Assembly (NCBI GenBank): GCA_050008575.1
Contig: JBEKMJ010000044.1
Coordinates: 1 to 64,000 of the forward strand
DNA from: Bog-159 sp050008575
GTDB taxonomy: Bacteria; Acidobacteriota; Terriglobia; Bryobacterales; Bryobacteraceae
Direction of reading: 5' to 3'
DNA length: 64,000 nt
The notes under the pieces are model-generated. The model made no database searches, was not told the DNA's origin, and saw only the letters and a program-made list of their open reading frames with translations. Each line of letters opens with the position of its first letter. Positions within the stretch are counted from its first letter, which is position 1. Below, piece after piece: positions 9,754 to 18,607 of the stretch. Both the position numbers and the translations under genes were made by a program.

Positions 9754-10737
9754 CTAGAGGCGGCAAGGCCGGTGCGCTCCGGATCCCAACAGGAAAGGGC
9801 CGTGCGAGCCATCCGGCAGGATCGTATCGCGGTCCGTGCGCGCCTGCGCAAGTTGGGTCTGCGTCAGCCCTTGCGCGGCTCGCAGGTTGGCTCCGCGAAA
9901 ATTCGCGCTCATGGTGGCGGCATCGTGGAGGCGCGCGCCGGTAAGATCGGCGCCTTCCAGGTCGGCGCTATTCAGGCGGGTGTTCTGGAAGCTGCCGCCA
10001 ATGAGCGTCGCTCTCCAAAATGAGCTCTGGCGCAGATCGGCCCGATCGAAACGCGCGGAGGTCAGATCGGCCCTCCGGAATTCGCAATTCTGCAGCGTCG
10101 CGGTGCCCCAATTCGATCCGGCGGCGGAGATTCCGGGCAGCTTGCAACACCGGAACACGCTGTGGTAAAGGTTGGCTCCCTCAAACTCCGCCTCCGCAAA
10201 GGTGCAGTCGAATAGCTTGGCCTGGAGCAGGCGTGCGTCGCGCAGAATGGCGCCCGCGAAATCGCATCTATCCATACTCACCTCCAGCAGATGCGCCTGC
10301 CGCAAATTGACGCCGCGCATGGAGGTGTGCAGAAACCGGGCTTCACTCAGATTCGCCCCGCCGAGCAAAGCGCATTCCAGGTTGGCATCCACGAACTCGG
10401 CTTGCGACAGGTCCGCGTCGATCAGCAATGCGTTTCTGAGGTCCGCGAACTGGAGACTGGCGCCGCTCAGGTTCGCGCCGGACATGTGCGCATCGATGAA
10501 GTTGGCCGATTTCAGGTCGGCCCGTTCCAAATTCACGTTGTCCAGGACCGCCTCCGGCAACACGATTCCCTTCAGGCTGGCCCGCAGACCTCCCGGGCGC
10601 CGCTCCAGCCAGGCCCGATGGGCTTCCAGCACACGATGCAACGCGGCTAAGCTCAGACGGGCGCCGATGGGCGGCGAGGCGGCTAAGCTCTCCTCGGGCG
10701 TACTCGTTGAATCCGGCATGGGCTTCGCATTCTGCAT
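9754..10737 (-). CDS. Pentapeptide-repeat protein
   Basis: A 327-residue protein. From about residue 60 to 300 it is built of five-residue units of the A(D/N)Lxx type (for example NLERADLKSANFIDAHMSGA), which fold as a right-handed quadrilateral beta helix. An N-terminal helical stretch of about 50 residues precedes the repeats. There is no signal peptide, so it should be cytoplasmic. Some family members mimic DNA and block gyrase, but most have no known role. It starts 15 bases after the sigma-54 regulator gene and is the last gene of the minus-strand flagellar run. Confidence 0.85.
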   Translation of the reverse strand: MQNAKPMPDSTSTPEESLAASPPIGARLSLAALHRVLEAHRAWLERRPGGLRASLKGIVLPEAVLDNVNLERADLKSANFIDAHMSGANLSGASLQFADLRNALLIDADLSQAEFVDANLECALLGGANLSEARFLHTSMRGVNLRQAHLLEVSMDRCDFAGAILRDARLLQAKLFDCTFAEAEFEGANLYHSVFRCCKLPGISAAGSNWGTATLQNCEFRRADLTSARFDRADLRQSSFWRATLIGGSFQNTRLNSADLEGADLTGARLHDAATMSANFRGANLRAAQGLTQTQLAQARTDRDTILPDGSHGPFLLGSGAHRPCRL

Positions 10738-10752
10738 GGGTCCGGCAGTCTC

Positions 10753-12186
10753 TCAGGCACAGTGCACGAAATCCGACGCCATGGCGGCAAGGTCCGGATC
10801 GCTGGTTTCCAGGCTCCTCAATTTCGCGGCCAGGGTGGTGCGTTTGAGACGCAACAAATCGGCCGCCATTTTCTTGTTTCCGTTCGTCTTGCGCAATGCC
10901 TGTTCGATGATGCCGCGCGCGATCTGCCCCACGGTCTGTTCGAAATCCAGGCCGTCGTCGGGCACGTGCACAAAGGCGGCGCCGGCCTGCTCGGTAGCCG
11001 CGCGCGGGACGTGGCCGTCGAGCGGGAAGTCGGATGGATACAACATCGTCCGCTCCGCACTGAGGACCATGGCGCGCTCCACGGCGTTCTCCAATTGGCG
11101 CACGTTGCCGGGCCAGGAATACGCCGTCAACTTGCCGAGTGCTTCGCGGGAGATCTGCTTCAATGGGAGATCCTCCAGGCGGCAGATTTTCCGGATGAAG
11201 TGGTGGGTCAGAGCACCCACATCGCCCGCGCGCGCGCGCAGAGGCGGCAAATGGATGGGCACCACATTGAGGCGGTAGTACAAGTCCTCCCGGAAACGGC
11301 CCTGGCGCACCCGCTCCAGAAGGTCGGCGTTGGTGGCGGCCACTACGCGCACGTCCACCCGGATCGTCTCGGAACTGCCCAACCGCTGGAATTCTCGCTC
11401 CTGCAGCACGCGTAGCAGTTTGGCCTGCAGCTCGAATGGCATGTCTCCTATTTCGTCCAGAAACAGGGTGCCTCCGTTGGCCTGCTCGAAGCGGCCGATG
11501 CGTTGGTTGATGGCGCCGGTAAAGGCGCCGCGCACATGGCCAAACAGCTCGGTCTCCAGCAGGTTCTCGGGCAGCGCGCTGCAGCAAACCGATACCATGG
11601 GCAGACGGCCGCGGGGCCCCGCCATGTGCACCGCGCGCGCGGCCATTTCTTTGCCAGTCCCGGTCTCGCCCGTGATCAGCACGGTGGAGCGCCGGTTTCC
11701 CACCAGCCGTACCATGCGCACTACGTCTTGAAACAGTTGACTGGAACCGACCAGGAACTGGCGCCAAGGCTCAGCGGCGTCCGCGCAAGGGGTTAACCGG
11801 CTGCGCCGGTCGTCAATGGCATCCTGAATCACGGCGGCAAGTTGCTCAGGTCCGGCCTCCGCTCCCAAGACGTCGAAAGCCCCCGACTGGATCAAGCGCA
11901 CGGCGTCCGGCAATCGCGCGCATGGGTCCCAGAAGATCAGCGGAACGCCGCCATTGCCGTGCTGCAATTCATCCAACGCCTCGGCGGAGGTGTATTCCGG
12001 GATGGGAAGGCAGACTACGGCTGCGTCTATGTGCGAGCGCTTCAGGTACTCCAAGGCTTCAGGGACCCCAGGGACGCGCTCCAGCGCGAATCCGCCGATT
12101 TCAGCGGCACGGGAGGCTGCCATCGGGTCTTCCGATGCAATCCACAACAACCGGGCTGGTTCGATATCCATGGCTATAACAAGCAT
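10753..12186 (-). CDS. Sigma-54-dependent NtrC/FleQ-type transcriptional activator
   Basis: A 477-residue enhancer-binding protein. Residues 10-125 are a receiver-like domain in which the usual phospho-acceptor Asp is replaced (IDAAVVCLPIP), so phosphorylation is unlikely. The AAA+ domain (about 145-375) has Walker A GETGTGKE, the sigma-54 contact GAFTGA within FGHVRGAFTGA, Walker B GGTLFLDEIG and the arginine region YYRLNVVPIHLPPLR. The C-terminus is a Fis-type helix-turn-helix (TNGNKKMAADLLRLKRTTLA). A degenerate receiver resembles the flagellar master regulator FleQ. Its place in the flagellar run and the two GG-N10-GC sites between fliK and flgF suggest that it activates this locus. The ATG at residue 6 is an alternative start. 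Confidence 0.88.
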   Translation of the reverse strand: MLVIAMDIEPARLLWIASEDPMAASRAAEIGGFALERVPGVPEALEYLKRSHIDAAVVCLPIPEYTSAEALDELQHGNGGVPLIFWDPCARLPDAVRLIQSGAFDVLGAEAGPEQLAAVIQDAIDDRRSRLTPCADAAEPWRQFLVGSSQLFQDVVRMVRLVGNRRSTVLITGETGTGKEMAARAVHMAGPRGRLPMVSVCCSALPENLLETELFGHVRGAFTGAINQRIGRFEQANGGTLFLDEIGDMPFELQAKLLRVLQEREFQRLGSSETIRVDVRVVAATNADLLERVRQGRFREDLYYRLNVVPIHLPPLRARAGDVGALTHHFIRKICRLEDLPLKQISREALGKLTAYSWPGNVRQLENAVERAMVLSAERTMLYPSDFPLDGHVPRAATEQAGAAFVHVPDDGLDFEQTVGQIARGIIEQALRKTNGNKKMAADLLRLKRTTLAAKLRSLETSDPDLAAMASDFVHCA

Positions 12187-12258
12187 CGGCAGGCGGGGGC
12201 AAAGCTTTAGAGCCAGCAGGCAGAAGACGGAAGCCGCAAGAGGCGAATTCCCGGTTTC

Positions 12259-12690
12259 TCAGATTTGCTCCACGACGATCCGATGGACCTTGATCAGTAG
12301 CTCCACTTCGGAACGCGGCAGCGCCAGCGTGGCCGCAATCCCCGCGCTGTCCTGACCGGCGCGGTGCATCCGGAGAACTTGCGTGCGCTTGCTGAGGTTG
12401 AGGCCCGATCGGGCTGGCGCGGGCGCCACCAGCATGCCGGTCTGCCGCTCCACCGCGCGCAGATCGGTTTCGAGCGCCTGCACCGCAAGGCGCGCGTCGC
12501 CCAGAGCGCTCTCCAGCACTTTCGCCTGCCGCCGGTCCTCCAGGCAGCGTCGCAGTAAACCGCGGATTTCCGCCTTGAGGCTTACAAAAAGATACAAGCA
12601 GAGTCCGAAGCCGGCCGCCAGCAGGACGTAAATAACCAATGGTTGCAACATGATTTCGGGGCTCCCAGCGGTCCACAAGGCGGCGCTCAT
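12259..12690 (-). CDS. DUF2802-like flagellar-locus membrane protein
   Basis: A 143-residue protein with one N-terminal membrane helix (LVIYVLLAAGFGLCLYLFVSL), a coiled-coil-like middle, and a C-terminal helix-turn-helix-like segment (VLRMHRAGQDSAGIAATLAL then RSEVELLIKVHRI). This layout resembles DUF2802 proteins often found beside flhF/fliA in flagellar loci. Its start overlaps the stop of the FliN-like gene by four bases (ATGA), so translation is coupled. The precise function of the family is unknown. Confidence 0.6.
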   Translation of the reverse strand: MSAALWTAGSPEIMLQPLVIYVLLAAGFGLCLYLFVSLKAEIRGLLRRCLEDRRQAKVLESALGDARLAVQALETDLRAVERQTGMLVAPAPARSGLNLSKRTQVLRMHRAGQDSAGIAATLALPRSEVELLIKVHRIVVEQI

Positions 12691-13541
12691 GGCAGCGTCT
12701 CCAGTCGTTCCTGGCGGGTCATGATCTGGTGGATACGCACTCCATAGTTGCCCTCCACCACCACTACTTCGCCGCGAGCCACCACGCAGTTGTTGACGAT
12801 CACCTCCACCAGCTCGTCCACCGTGCGGTTCAACTCGATGATGGATCCGGCCGTCAGCTTGAGGACGTCTTTCAAGGGAAGTTGTACGTGCCCAAAGGAA
12901 ACGCTGACGGGCAGCTCTACTTCCATGAGCAAGTTGAACGTTCGCGACCGCTGTGGAGGGTGAGTTACCGGGTCGGCGGCCGGAGCGCCAGCCGGGGCTG
13001 TCCCGGCGGGCTCAGCCGCCTGCTGGGGTGGATCCTGTGGGCTGCCGGCGATCGCGACCATCAGGGGCGGCAGCGTCGCGTCCGGATAGGCCGCCTCTAC
13101 GAGGTAGAATTCGGCCGCCTCCGGCCCCGCGGCGGCTTCATTGCCGGTACAATCGATTTGCCGGTCCCAACGGCGGCCGGCGCTGCGGGACAACTCGCCC
13201 AACGATTGCTGCAGGATTTCGAGATACGTTTCGCGCGCCTGGGAGTCATCCTCCACGCCGGCCGCGCCCAAGACGCGCGCGGCGAGCTGCGCCCACGCAT
13301 TCCGCGGCGCCCCAATCCAGGTGGACGGCTCGCCCGGCAATGGGAAGCGGTGCTGCCACCACAGGATCGCGCCGTGCTGCGCGGCGACCTCTTCGCTGGA
13401 AGCGGACAAGGTCGCGTCGCTGGCGGGCGGCGCGCAGGCGAGTTTGGGACGCTCTCCGGCCAGAGATTCGAGTACCGTGCCCAACAGCGCCGTCCATTCC
13501 TCGGCAAACCAGCGCGCCGGGCTCGTTCGATCCGCTGTCAC
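12687..13541 (-). CDS. FliN/FliY-type flagellar motor switch protein with long N-terminal domain
   Basis: A 284-residue protein. The last 80 residues form a SpoA/FliN domain (LPVSVSFGHVQLPLKDVLKL through VVVVEGNYGVRIHQI), which builds the C-ring and docks the export ATPase cargo. The first 200 residues are not FliM and include a region (ARETYLEILQQSLGELSR) faintly like CheC-type domains, as in FliY, followed by a Pro/Ala-rich linker. The start is GTG, in a GTGA overlap with the fliA stop. A second, short FliN is encoded at 20965, so the switch probably contains two FliN paralogues. Confidence 0.75.
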   Translation of the reverse strand: MTADRTSPARWFAEEWTALLGTVLESLAGERPKLACAPPASDATLSASSEEVAAQHGAILWWQHRFPLPGEPSTWIGAPRNAWAQLAARVLGAAGVEDDSQARETYLEILQQSLGELSRSAGRRWDRQIDCTGNEAAAGPEAAEFYLVEAAYPDATLPPLMVAIAGSPQDPPQQAAEPAGTAPAGAPAADPVTHPPQRSRTFNLLMEVELPVSVSFGHVQLPLKDVLKLTAGSIIELNRTVDELVEVIVNNCVVARGEVVVVEGNYGVRIHQIMTRQERLETLP

Positions 13542-14302
13542 ACCACACCTCCGGCCTGATTGGGCCAGACCTTCTCGATATCGGCCCGCAGGCGCAGGAT
13601 GGCTTGCGACTTCAGATGCGAGATGCGTGACTCGTGCAAGTCCACTACTTGAGCGATTTCCCGCAGCGTCAGCTCCTCAAGATAGTAGAGACCCAACACG
13701 GTGCGCTCCATGGGCGGTATCTTCCGGATCGCCTCGGACAGCAGTTGTTCGAGCTGCGAACGCTCCAGCACGCGGGAAGGCAACTGGTTCTGATCGTCGC
13801 TCAGGTACTCCAGCAGGCCCTTTCCTTCGCCGTCCTCCCCCGTATATTCCAGGCTGCCGATGTTCAGTCCCTGCACTTCCACCAACCATCGGTGATATTC
13901 TTCCAGGTCCACGCCCATCTCGGCGGCGATCTCGTCTTCGCCGGGAATCCGGTGCAGCCGCTGCTCCGCACGGGATATCGCAAACTCGATCTGCTTGGCT
14001 TTCTTGCGCCTTTGCCGCGGCGCCCAATCCAGACCGCGCAGGCTGTCCAGGATAGCGCCCCGGATCTTGTGCTCGGCATAGGTTTTCAACTTGACGTTGT
14101 GCGCCGGATCGTATTGGTCCACGGCGGCGATGAGCCCCACAATCCCGGCGGATACCAGGTCTTCCAGGCTCACGCTTTCCGGCAGACGGTCGCGAATGCG
14201 GCGGGCGATCAGCCGGACTTGCGGCAGGTGGTCTAGAATGAGACGCTCGCGTTCCTCGGTGGCCGGCTCTCCGGCATCCGCACAACAGTACGGGTTAGAC
14301 AT
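13538..14302 (-). CDS. fliA: Flagellar sigma factor (sigma-28, FliA/WhiG family)
   Basis: A 254-residue sigma-70 family factor with regions 2, 3 and 4: VSLEDLVSAGIVGLIAAVDQ and the YDPAHNVKLKTYAEHKIRGA block (region 2), SRAEQRLHRIPGEDEIAAEM (region 3), and ERTVLGLYYLEELTLREIAQ followed by the ESRISHLKSQAI recognition helix (region 4). This pattern is typical of FliA, which directs late flagellar genes such as flagellin. No FlgM anti-sigma gene is visible in the window. It lies between flhF and the FliN-like gene, overlapping the latter by four bases. Confidence 0.93.
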   Translation of the reverse strand: MSNPYCCADAGEPATEERERLILDHLPQVRLIARRIRDRLPESVSLEDLVSAGIVGLIAAVDQYDPAHNVKLKTYAEHKIRGAILDSLRGLDWAPRQRRKKAKQIEFAISRAEQRLHRIPGEDEIAAEMGVDLEEYHRWLVEVQGLNIGSLEYTGEDGEGKGLLEYLSDDQNQLPSRVLERSQLEQLLSEAIRKIPPMERTVLGLYYLEELTLREIAQVVDLHESRISHLKSQAILRLRADIEKVWPNQAGGVV

Positions 14303-14322
14303 GGCGCCTCACGCAATTCCTT

Positions 14323-15426
14323 TCATGCGGCCAACCGCCTGATGCTCGACGTTTGGGGCCACAACAGGCTCAGAATGCGCTCCCTGGTAGCTGGGGCGGC
14401 GTCGTCCGGAATCTCTTGTCCGGTTCCCAGGAACGAGATCGGCTTCGCTTGCCGCACCGACAATGAGAACGCCGTGCCGAAGCATGCAGTCTCGTCCAGC
14501 CGGGTGAACAGCAGGCTGGATGGATGGAAGATCTGAAAGCGTTCCGCCACAAGGTTTAGATCGGCGGATTTCCTGGTTGCCGTTAACACCAGGTGGGTCG
14601 ACACCTCCGGCCGCGTGGACAGAAAGCGGGCCAGATCCGCCGCGCGGTCCATGTCGTGTGGTCCGTAACCGGGAGTGTCAACCAAAACCAGCCGGTTTCC
14701 AGGCTGCTCATCGAGCACTTGTGCCAGGGCGCCCAAGTTATCCGGAGCTTGGAAGCCGGCGCCCAGAATGGCGGCAAAGGACCGCAACTGGTCGGCCCCT
14801 CCCACCCGGAAGTCGTCCATCGATACCAAGGTGAGGGGCAGGCGCGCGGCCACGCCGCAGGTCACCGCCAGCTTGGCGAGCATGGTCGTCTTGCCGGCTC
14901 CGGGAGGGCCGGCCAGCGCCACCACGCGGGCTCCCTTCGCCTCCGCCACCGTGCCATCCACCAGGATGCGCTGCGCGATCTCCGCCTGCACGGCGCCTTC
15001 GAGTCCGCCGAGCTCCGACGCGGAACGGCGCTCAGCGGCCTCCAGGATTTGATGGGCCAGTTCGCCGTCCATATCCGTCGCCATCAGGCGGGCGTGCCAC
15101 TCCGACATTTCGGGCCTGGCGGACGGCCAGCCCGCCCCGCTCCAGGCCGAGCGCGTAATCGTCTTGCCCATCGCGTCCAGTTGCCGGCGCATCTCAGCCA
15201 GTTCGTGGGACAAGCGGGCGTCATAGGCCCCGGCGTCTTCCCGGGGTTGCGTCCGGACGGGCTCCGCTTCCGGTACCAGCGCGCACACCACTTCGTACTC
15301 GCCCAAATGGCGCGCCTCGAGCGGCGCTTTGCGGGACTCCACCAGCATGGCTTCGGCCCCCATTTCCCTGCGTGCCAGGGCCACCGCCGCTTCCACCGTA
15401 TTTGCGTAAAAAGACTTAATTCGCAT
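14323..15426 (-). CDS. flhF: Flagellar biosynthesis GTPase FlhF
   Basis: A 367-residue SRP-type GTPase that sets flagellar placement and number. The N-terminus (MRIKSFYANTVEAAVALARR) is the FlhF signature. The NG domain shows the P-loop GPPGAGKTTMLAKLA near residue 170, LVSMDDFRVGGADQL, and the G3/G4 region LVDTPGYGPHD and LLFTRLDET. The usual next gene flhG (MinD-like) is absent here, the next gene being fliA. It starts nine bases after the flhA stop. Confidence 0.93.
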   Translation of the reverse strand: MRIKSFYANTVEAAVALARREMGAEAMLVESRKAPLEARHLGEYEVVCALVPEAEPVRTQPREDAGAYDARLSHELAEMRRQLDAMGKTITRSAWSGAGWPSARPEMSEWHARLMATDMDGELAHQILEAAERRSASELGGLEGAVQAEIAQRILVDGTVAEAKGARVVALAGPPGAGKTTMLAKLAVTCGVAARLPLTLVSMDDFRVGGADQLRSFAAILGAGFQAPDNLGALAQVLDEQPGNRLVLVDTPGYGPHDMDRAADLARFLSTRPEVSTHLVLTATRKSADLNLVAERFQIFHPSSLLFTRLDETACFGTAFSLSVRQAKPISFLGTGQEIPDDAAPATRERILSLLWPQTSSIRRLAA

Positions 15427-15435
15427 GTCTCTCCC

Positions 15436-17508
15436 TTATTGAACGACTCCCAAGGACACCACTTTCACTCCGGCCGGAATCTCGTTGTGTGACAAGAAAA
15501 ACAGATTCGGCAGAGTAGGCTCCACCATTTGCCGCAGAAAATAACGGGCTCCGGCAGTGGTGACCGCCGCCACGGGCCCTTCCGGACTGCCGACTTTGCG
15601 CTGGATGCGGTCCAGAATCTCACGGATGGTCTGTGGCGCCATGCTCAAGTGGCTGTTTTGCTCGCCATGCTGTACCGCGGATTCCACCGCCTGCTCAATC
15701 GATGCGTCCAGGAAATATGCCGGCAGGTTGCCGGACGTATCCAGATAACGCTTAGCGACCGTGCGCCGCACCGCCTGACGGGCGAACTCGGTGAGCAGCA
15801 CCAGGTTGCGCGTGGAGAGCGCCGCCTCTCCGAGAGCCTCCAGAATCGAGCCGGTGTCGCGGATGGACACGCGCTCGCGCAGCAGATTCTGCAGGACGCG
15901 CTGCACCGCCGAGAGCGGAAGTTGTTTGGGCACCAGATCCTCGACCACTTTGGGCTGTTCCACGGCCACCAGATCCAGCACCTTCTTGGCATCCTGGCGC
16001 GAGAACAGCTCGTGCGCGTACCGCCGCGCCAACTCCGCGACATGCGTGCCCAGTACGCTGACGGCATCCACCAGCGTGTATCCCGCCGCACGGGCCTGCT
16101 CCGCCCGCTGGTCGGGGATCCACCAGGCCGCCAATCCGAATGCCGGTTCACGGGTGGCTGTACCTTCCAATGCCGGCGCGTTCGGTCCAGTGGGGATGGC
16201 CAACTGGCAACCCTGCGGCAATTCGTAACGGGCGATCTGCGCGCCCTTGAGCGAGATTACGTATTCGCGTGCGCGCAGCGCCAGATTGTCGGCTACCCGG
16301 ACCGGCGGCAAAAGGTAGCCGAGATCCGTGGCGAGCTGCCGGCGGATGCCCGAAATGCGCTTCAGCAGCGGGGAGTTCTGGGCGCCCTCCACCATCTTGA
16401 CCAGCCCCAGTCCCACTTCGATCGCCAACGGCTCCACCTTGAGCAGACCTTCCAGATTCTCACGGGCCGGTTTAGCCGCAATGGGCGCCTGTTCCTTGGC
16501 AGCCGACCGCGAGCGCATGCGCCAGCCCCCCGTTCCCAGCCCCAGACCCAACAGCAGAAACGGGATTCCAGGCATGCCCGGCACGCATGCCAGCACGAGC
16601 AGCACGCCGCTCGCCAGCAGCAACGGTTGCGGGCTGCCGAAGATCTGTTTGCGGAAGTCCGCGCTGAGCCGCGCGTCCGAGCCGGACCGGGTGATGACCA
16701 TGGCGCCCGAAACCGAGATCATGAGGGCCGGCACCACCGTCACCAAGCCGTCCCCTATGGTGAGCACCGTGTAGGTCTCCAGCGCGTGCCGCAACTCCAT
16801 GCCGTGCTGCAGCACACCGATCAGGAAGCCGGCGACAATGTTGATGCCGGTGATCAGGATGCTGGCCACCGCGTCGCGCTGGGTGAAGCGGGAGGCGCCG
16901 TCCATGGCGCCGTAGAACTCCGCCTCGGCCGCCAGTTGCTTGCGGCGCCGGCGGGCTTCGGTTTCGTCGATGAGCCCCGAGCTCAAATCCGAATCGATGG
17001 ACATCTGCTTGCCGGGCAGCGCGTCCAAAGTGAAGCGCGCCGTGACTTCCGAGATGCGCACCGCGCCGTGATTGATCACCACATACTGGATCGCGATCAA
17101 CACCAGGAAGATCACCGTGCCGATGATGTAATTCCCGCCCACCACGAAGCTGCCGAAGGCTTCGATCACGTGCCCGGCGGCGGCGGTCCCCGTATTGCCG
17201 TTGAGCAGGATCAGACGCGCCGAGGAGACGTTCAAAGCCAGTCGGTATAGCGTCAACAACAGCAGCGTGGTGGGAAAGACGTTGAAATCCGACGGGCGGG
17301 TGATGTACATGGCGACCATCATGACGACGACCGACATCATGATGTCCACCACCAGCAGCAGGTCCAATAGGAACGGCGGCAAGGGCGTGATGAGGGCCAT
17401 CACGATGGCCAGCACGGCCACCGGCACTCCCAGTTCCGCCGCGGCTCCGCCGGAGAAGAACTCCATCGGCTTCCAACCCGTCTTGGTTATTGCCGCCGCT
17501 TCCGCCAT
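15436..17508 (-). CDS. flhA: Flagellar type III export gate protein FlhA
   Basis: A 690-residue export-gate subunit. The N-terminal half has about eight membrane helices with the FHIPEP-family signature region: RLALNVSSARLILLNGNTGT, then FVVGGNYIIGTVIFLVLIAI, and the cytoplasmic loop DALPGKQMSIDSDL followed by FYGAMDGASRF. The C-terminal half (from about 345) is the soluble ring domain that docks chaperone-substrate complexes. Length and order between flhB and flhF are standard. Confidence 0.97.
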   Translation of the reverse strand: MAEAAAITKTGWKPMEFFSGGAAAELGVPVAVLAIVMALITPLPPFLLDLLLVVDIMMSVVVMMVAMYITRPSDFNVFPTTLLLLTLYRLALNVSSARLILLNGNTGTAAAGHVIEAFGSFVVGGNYIIGTVIFLVLIAIQYVVINHGAVRISEVTARFTLDALPGKQMSIDSDLSSGLIDETEARRRRKQLAAEAEFYGAMDGASRFTQRDAVASILITGINIVAGFLIGVLQHGMELRHALETYTVLTIGDGLVTVVPALMISVSGAMVITRSGSDARLSADFRKQIFGSPQPLLLASGVLLVLACVPGMPGIPFLLLGLGLGTGGWRMRSRSAAKEQAPIAAKPARENLEGLLKVEPLAIEVGLGLVKMVEGAQNSPLLKRISGIRRQLATDLGYLLPPVRVADNLALRAREYVISLKGAQIARYELPQGCQLAIPTGPNAPALEGTATREPAFGLAAWWIPDQRAEQARAAGYTLVDAVSVLGTHVAELARRYAHELFSRQDAKKVLDLVAVEQPKVVEDLVPKQLPLSAVQRVLQNLLRERVSIRDTGSILEALGEAALSTRNLVLLTEFARQAVRRTVAKRYLDTSGNLPAYFLDASIEQAVESAVQHGEQNSHLSMAPQTIREILDRIQRKVGSPEGPVAAVTTAGARYFLRQMVEPTLPNLFFLSHNEIPAGVKVVSLGVVQ

Positions 17509-17536
17509 TCCGCCTTATTTCCGCCTTCCATTCCCC

Positions 17537-18598
17537 TTACCCAGGTAATCGGCCGTTCATCAGTTTATAAACATAGGCCAAGATCTCAGCCACGGCGCGA
17601 TACAGGTGCGCCGGGATCTCCTGTCCCACATCCACCGAGCGGTACAGCGCTTGCGCCAGCGGCGGATTTTCGACGATGGGGACCTGATGTTCCATGGCCC
17701 GCTGGCGAATGCGCTGCGCCAGATAATTCTTCCCCTTCGCCACCACCACCGGCGTGGCCATGGAATCCAGGGCATAGCGCAGGGCCACGGCGTAGTGCGT
17801 CGGGTTGACGATCACGGCGGTTGCGGTGGGAACTTCTTTCATCATCTGGTGCCGCAGACGGTCCCGTTGGATGCGGCGGATGCGTGCCTTCATCTGCGGG
17901 TTGCCTTCGGTTTCCTTGACCTCGTCGCGCATCTCCTGCTTGCTCATGCGCAGGTCTTTGCGATAGCGGCGGCGTTGCCGGAACAGGTCCACGGCGCCGA
18001 AAAGCAGGAAGACTCCGCAGGCTTTCCAGAGCAGCGTTCCGAACGAGCCGCACACCTGGTGGAAGCCCGATTCGACGCCCTGAAAGGGAAGCGCCATGTA
18101 AGCCAACAGGTTGTCCCGGACGATTCCGTAGACCGCCATCCCAAACAGCGGCAGCATGACCGCGGCCCGCAGCAGCGCGGGCAGATTCTGCTTGGGCAAC
18201 TCGCGCAGCCGCGACAACGGGTTCAGCCGCTGCAGATCGGGCGCCAGTTTCTTCAGGCTTACGCCGAGCTGCGTGGCCGCCAGTTGCATTGCCAGGGTCG
18301 CCACCAGCAGCACACCCGCGGCGGGCGCCAGCAGCCGCAGCAGGTCCACCAGCAGGTAGCGGCTGATCTCCGCCGCCCGCGCATCGGACCCGGTGGAGAA
18401 GGCCGCCGCCAGCACCCTGCGCATCAGCATCCGCAGCTCGCTGAACCACTGTCCCCCCCAGGCTTCCAGCACAGCCACGAACGCCAGAAATTGCATGGCC
18501 GAAACAAATTGGCGCGCGGCGGGGAACTGTCCCTCTTTGCGCGCCTTGTCCAGGCGCCTGGCGGTGGGTTCTTCCGTTTTTTGACCGTTGTTCGCCAC
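17537..18598 (-). CDS. flhB: Flagellar export switch protein FlhB
   Basis: A 353-residue export protein that switches substrate class from rod/hook to filament. It has a short charged N-terminus (TEEPTARRLDKARKEGQ), four membrane helices, and a cytoplasmic domain with the autocleavage motif NPTHYAVALRY near residue 265. The tail ENPPLAQALYRSVDVGQEIP is typical. Its partner in the hook-length switch, FliK, is encoded upstream in the same run. Confidence 0.96.
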   Translation of the reverse strand: MANNGQKTEEPTARRLDKARKEGQFPAARQFVSAMQFLAFVAVLEAWGGQWFSELRMLMRRVLAAAFSTGSDARAAEISRYLLVDLLRLLAPAAGVLLVATLAMQLAATQLGVSLKKLAPDLQRLNPLSRLRELPKQNLPALLRAAVMLPLFGMAVYGIVRDNLLAYMALPFQGVESGFHQVCGSFGTLLWKACGVFLLFGAVDLFRQRRRYRKDLRMSKQEMRDEVKETEGNPQMKARIRRIQRDRLRHQMMKEVPTATAVIVNPTHYAVALRYALDSMATPVVVAKGKNYLAQRIRQRAMEHQVPIVENPPLAQALYRSVDVGQEIPAHLYRAVAEILAYVYKLMNGRLPG

Positions 18599-18607
18599 CG
18601 GTTTTTC

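Noticed and set aside
15529..17250. Long open frame opposite flhA, and similar ones opposite topA, flhB and the tandem ATPase
   Set aside because: Codon structure of high-GC genes leaves the opposite strand open. These frames are His/Gln/Arg-rich and have no ribosome-binding sites or conserved motifs.
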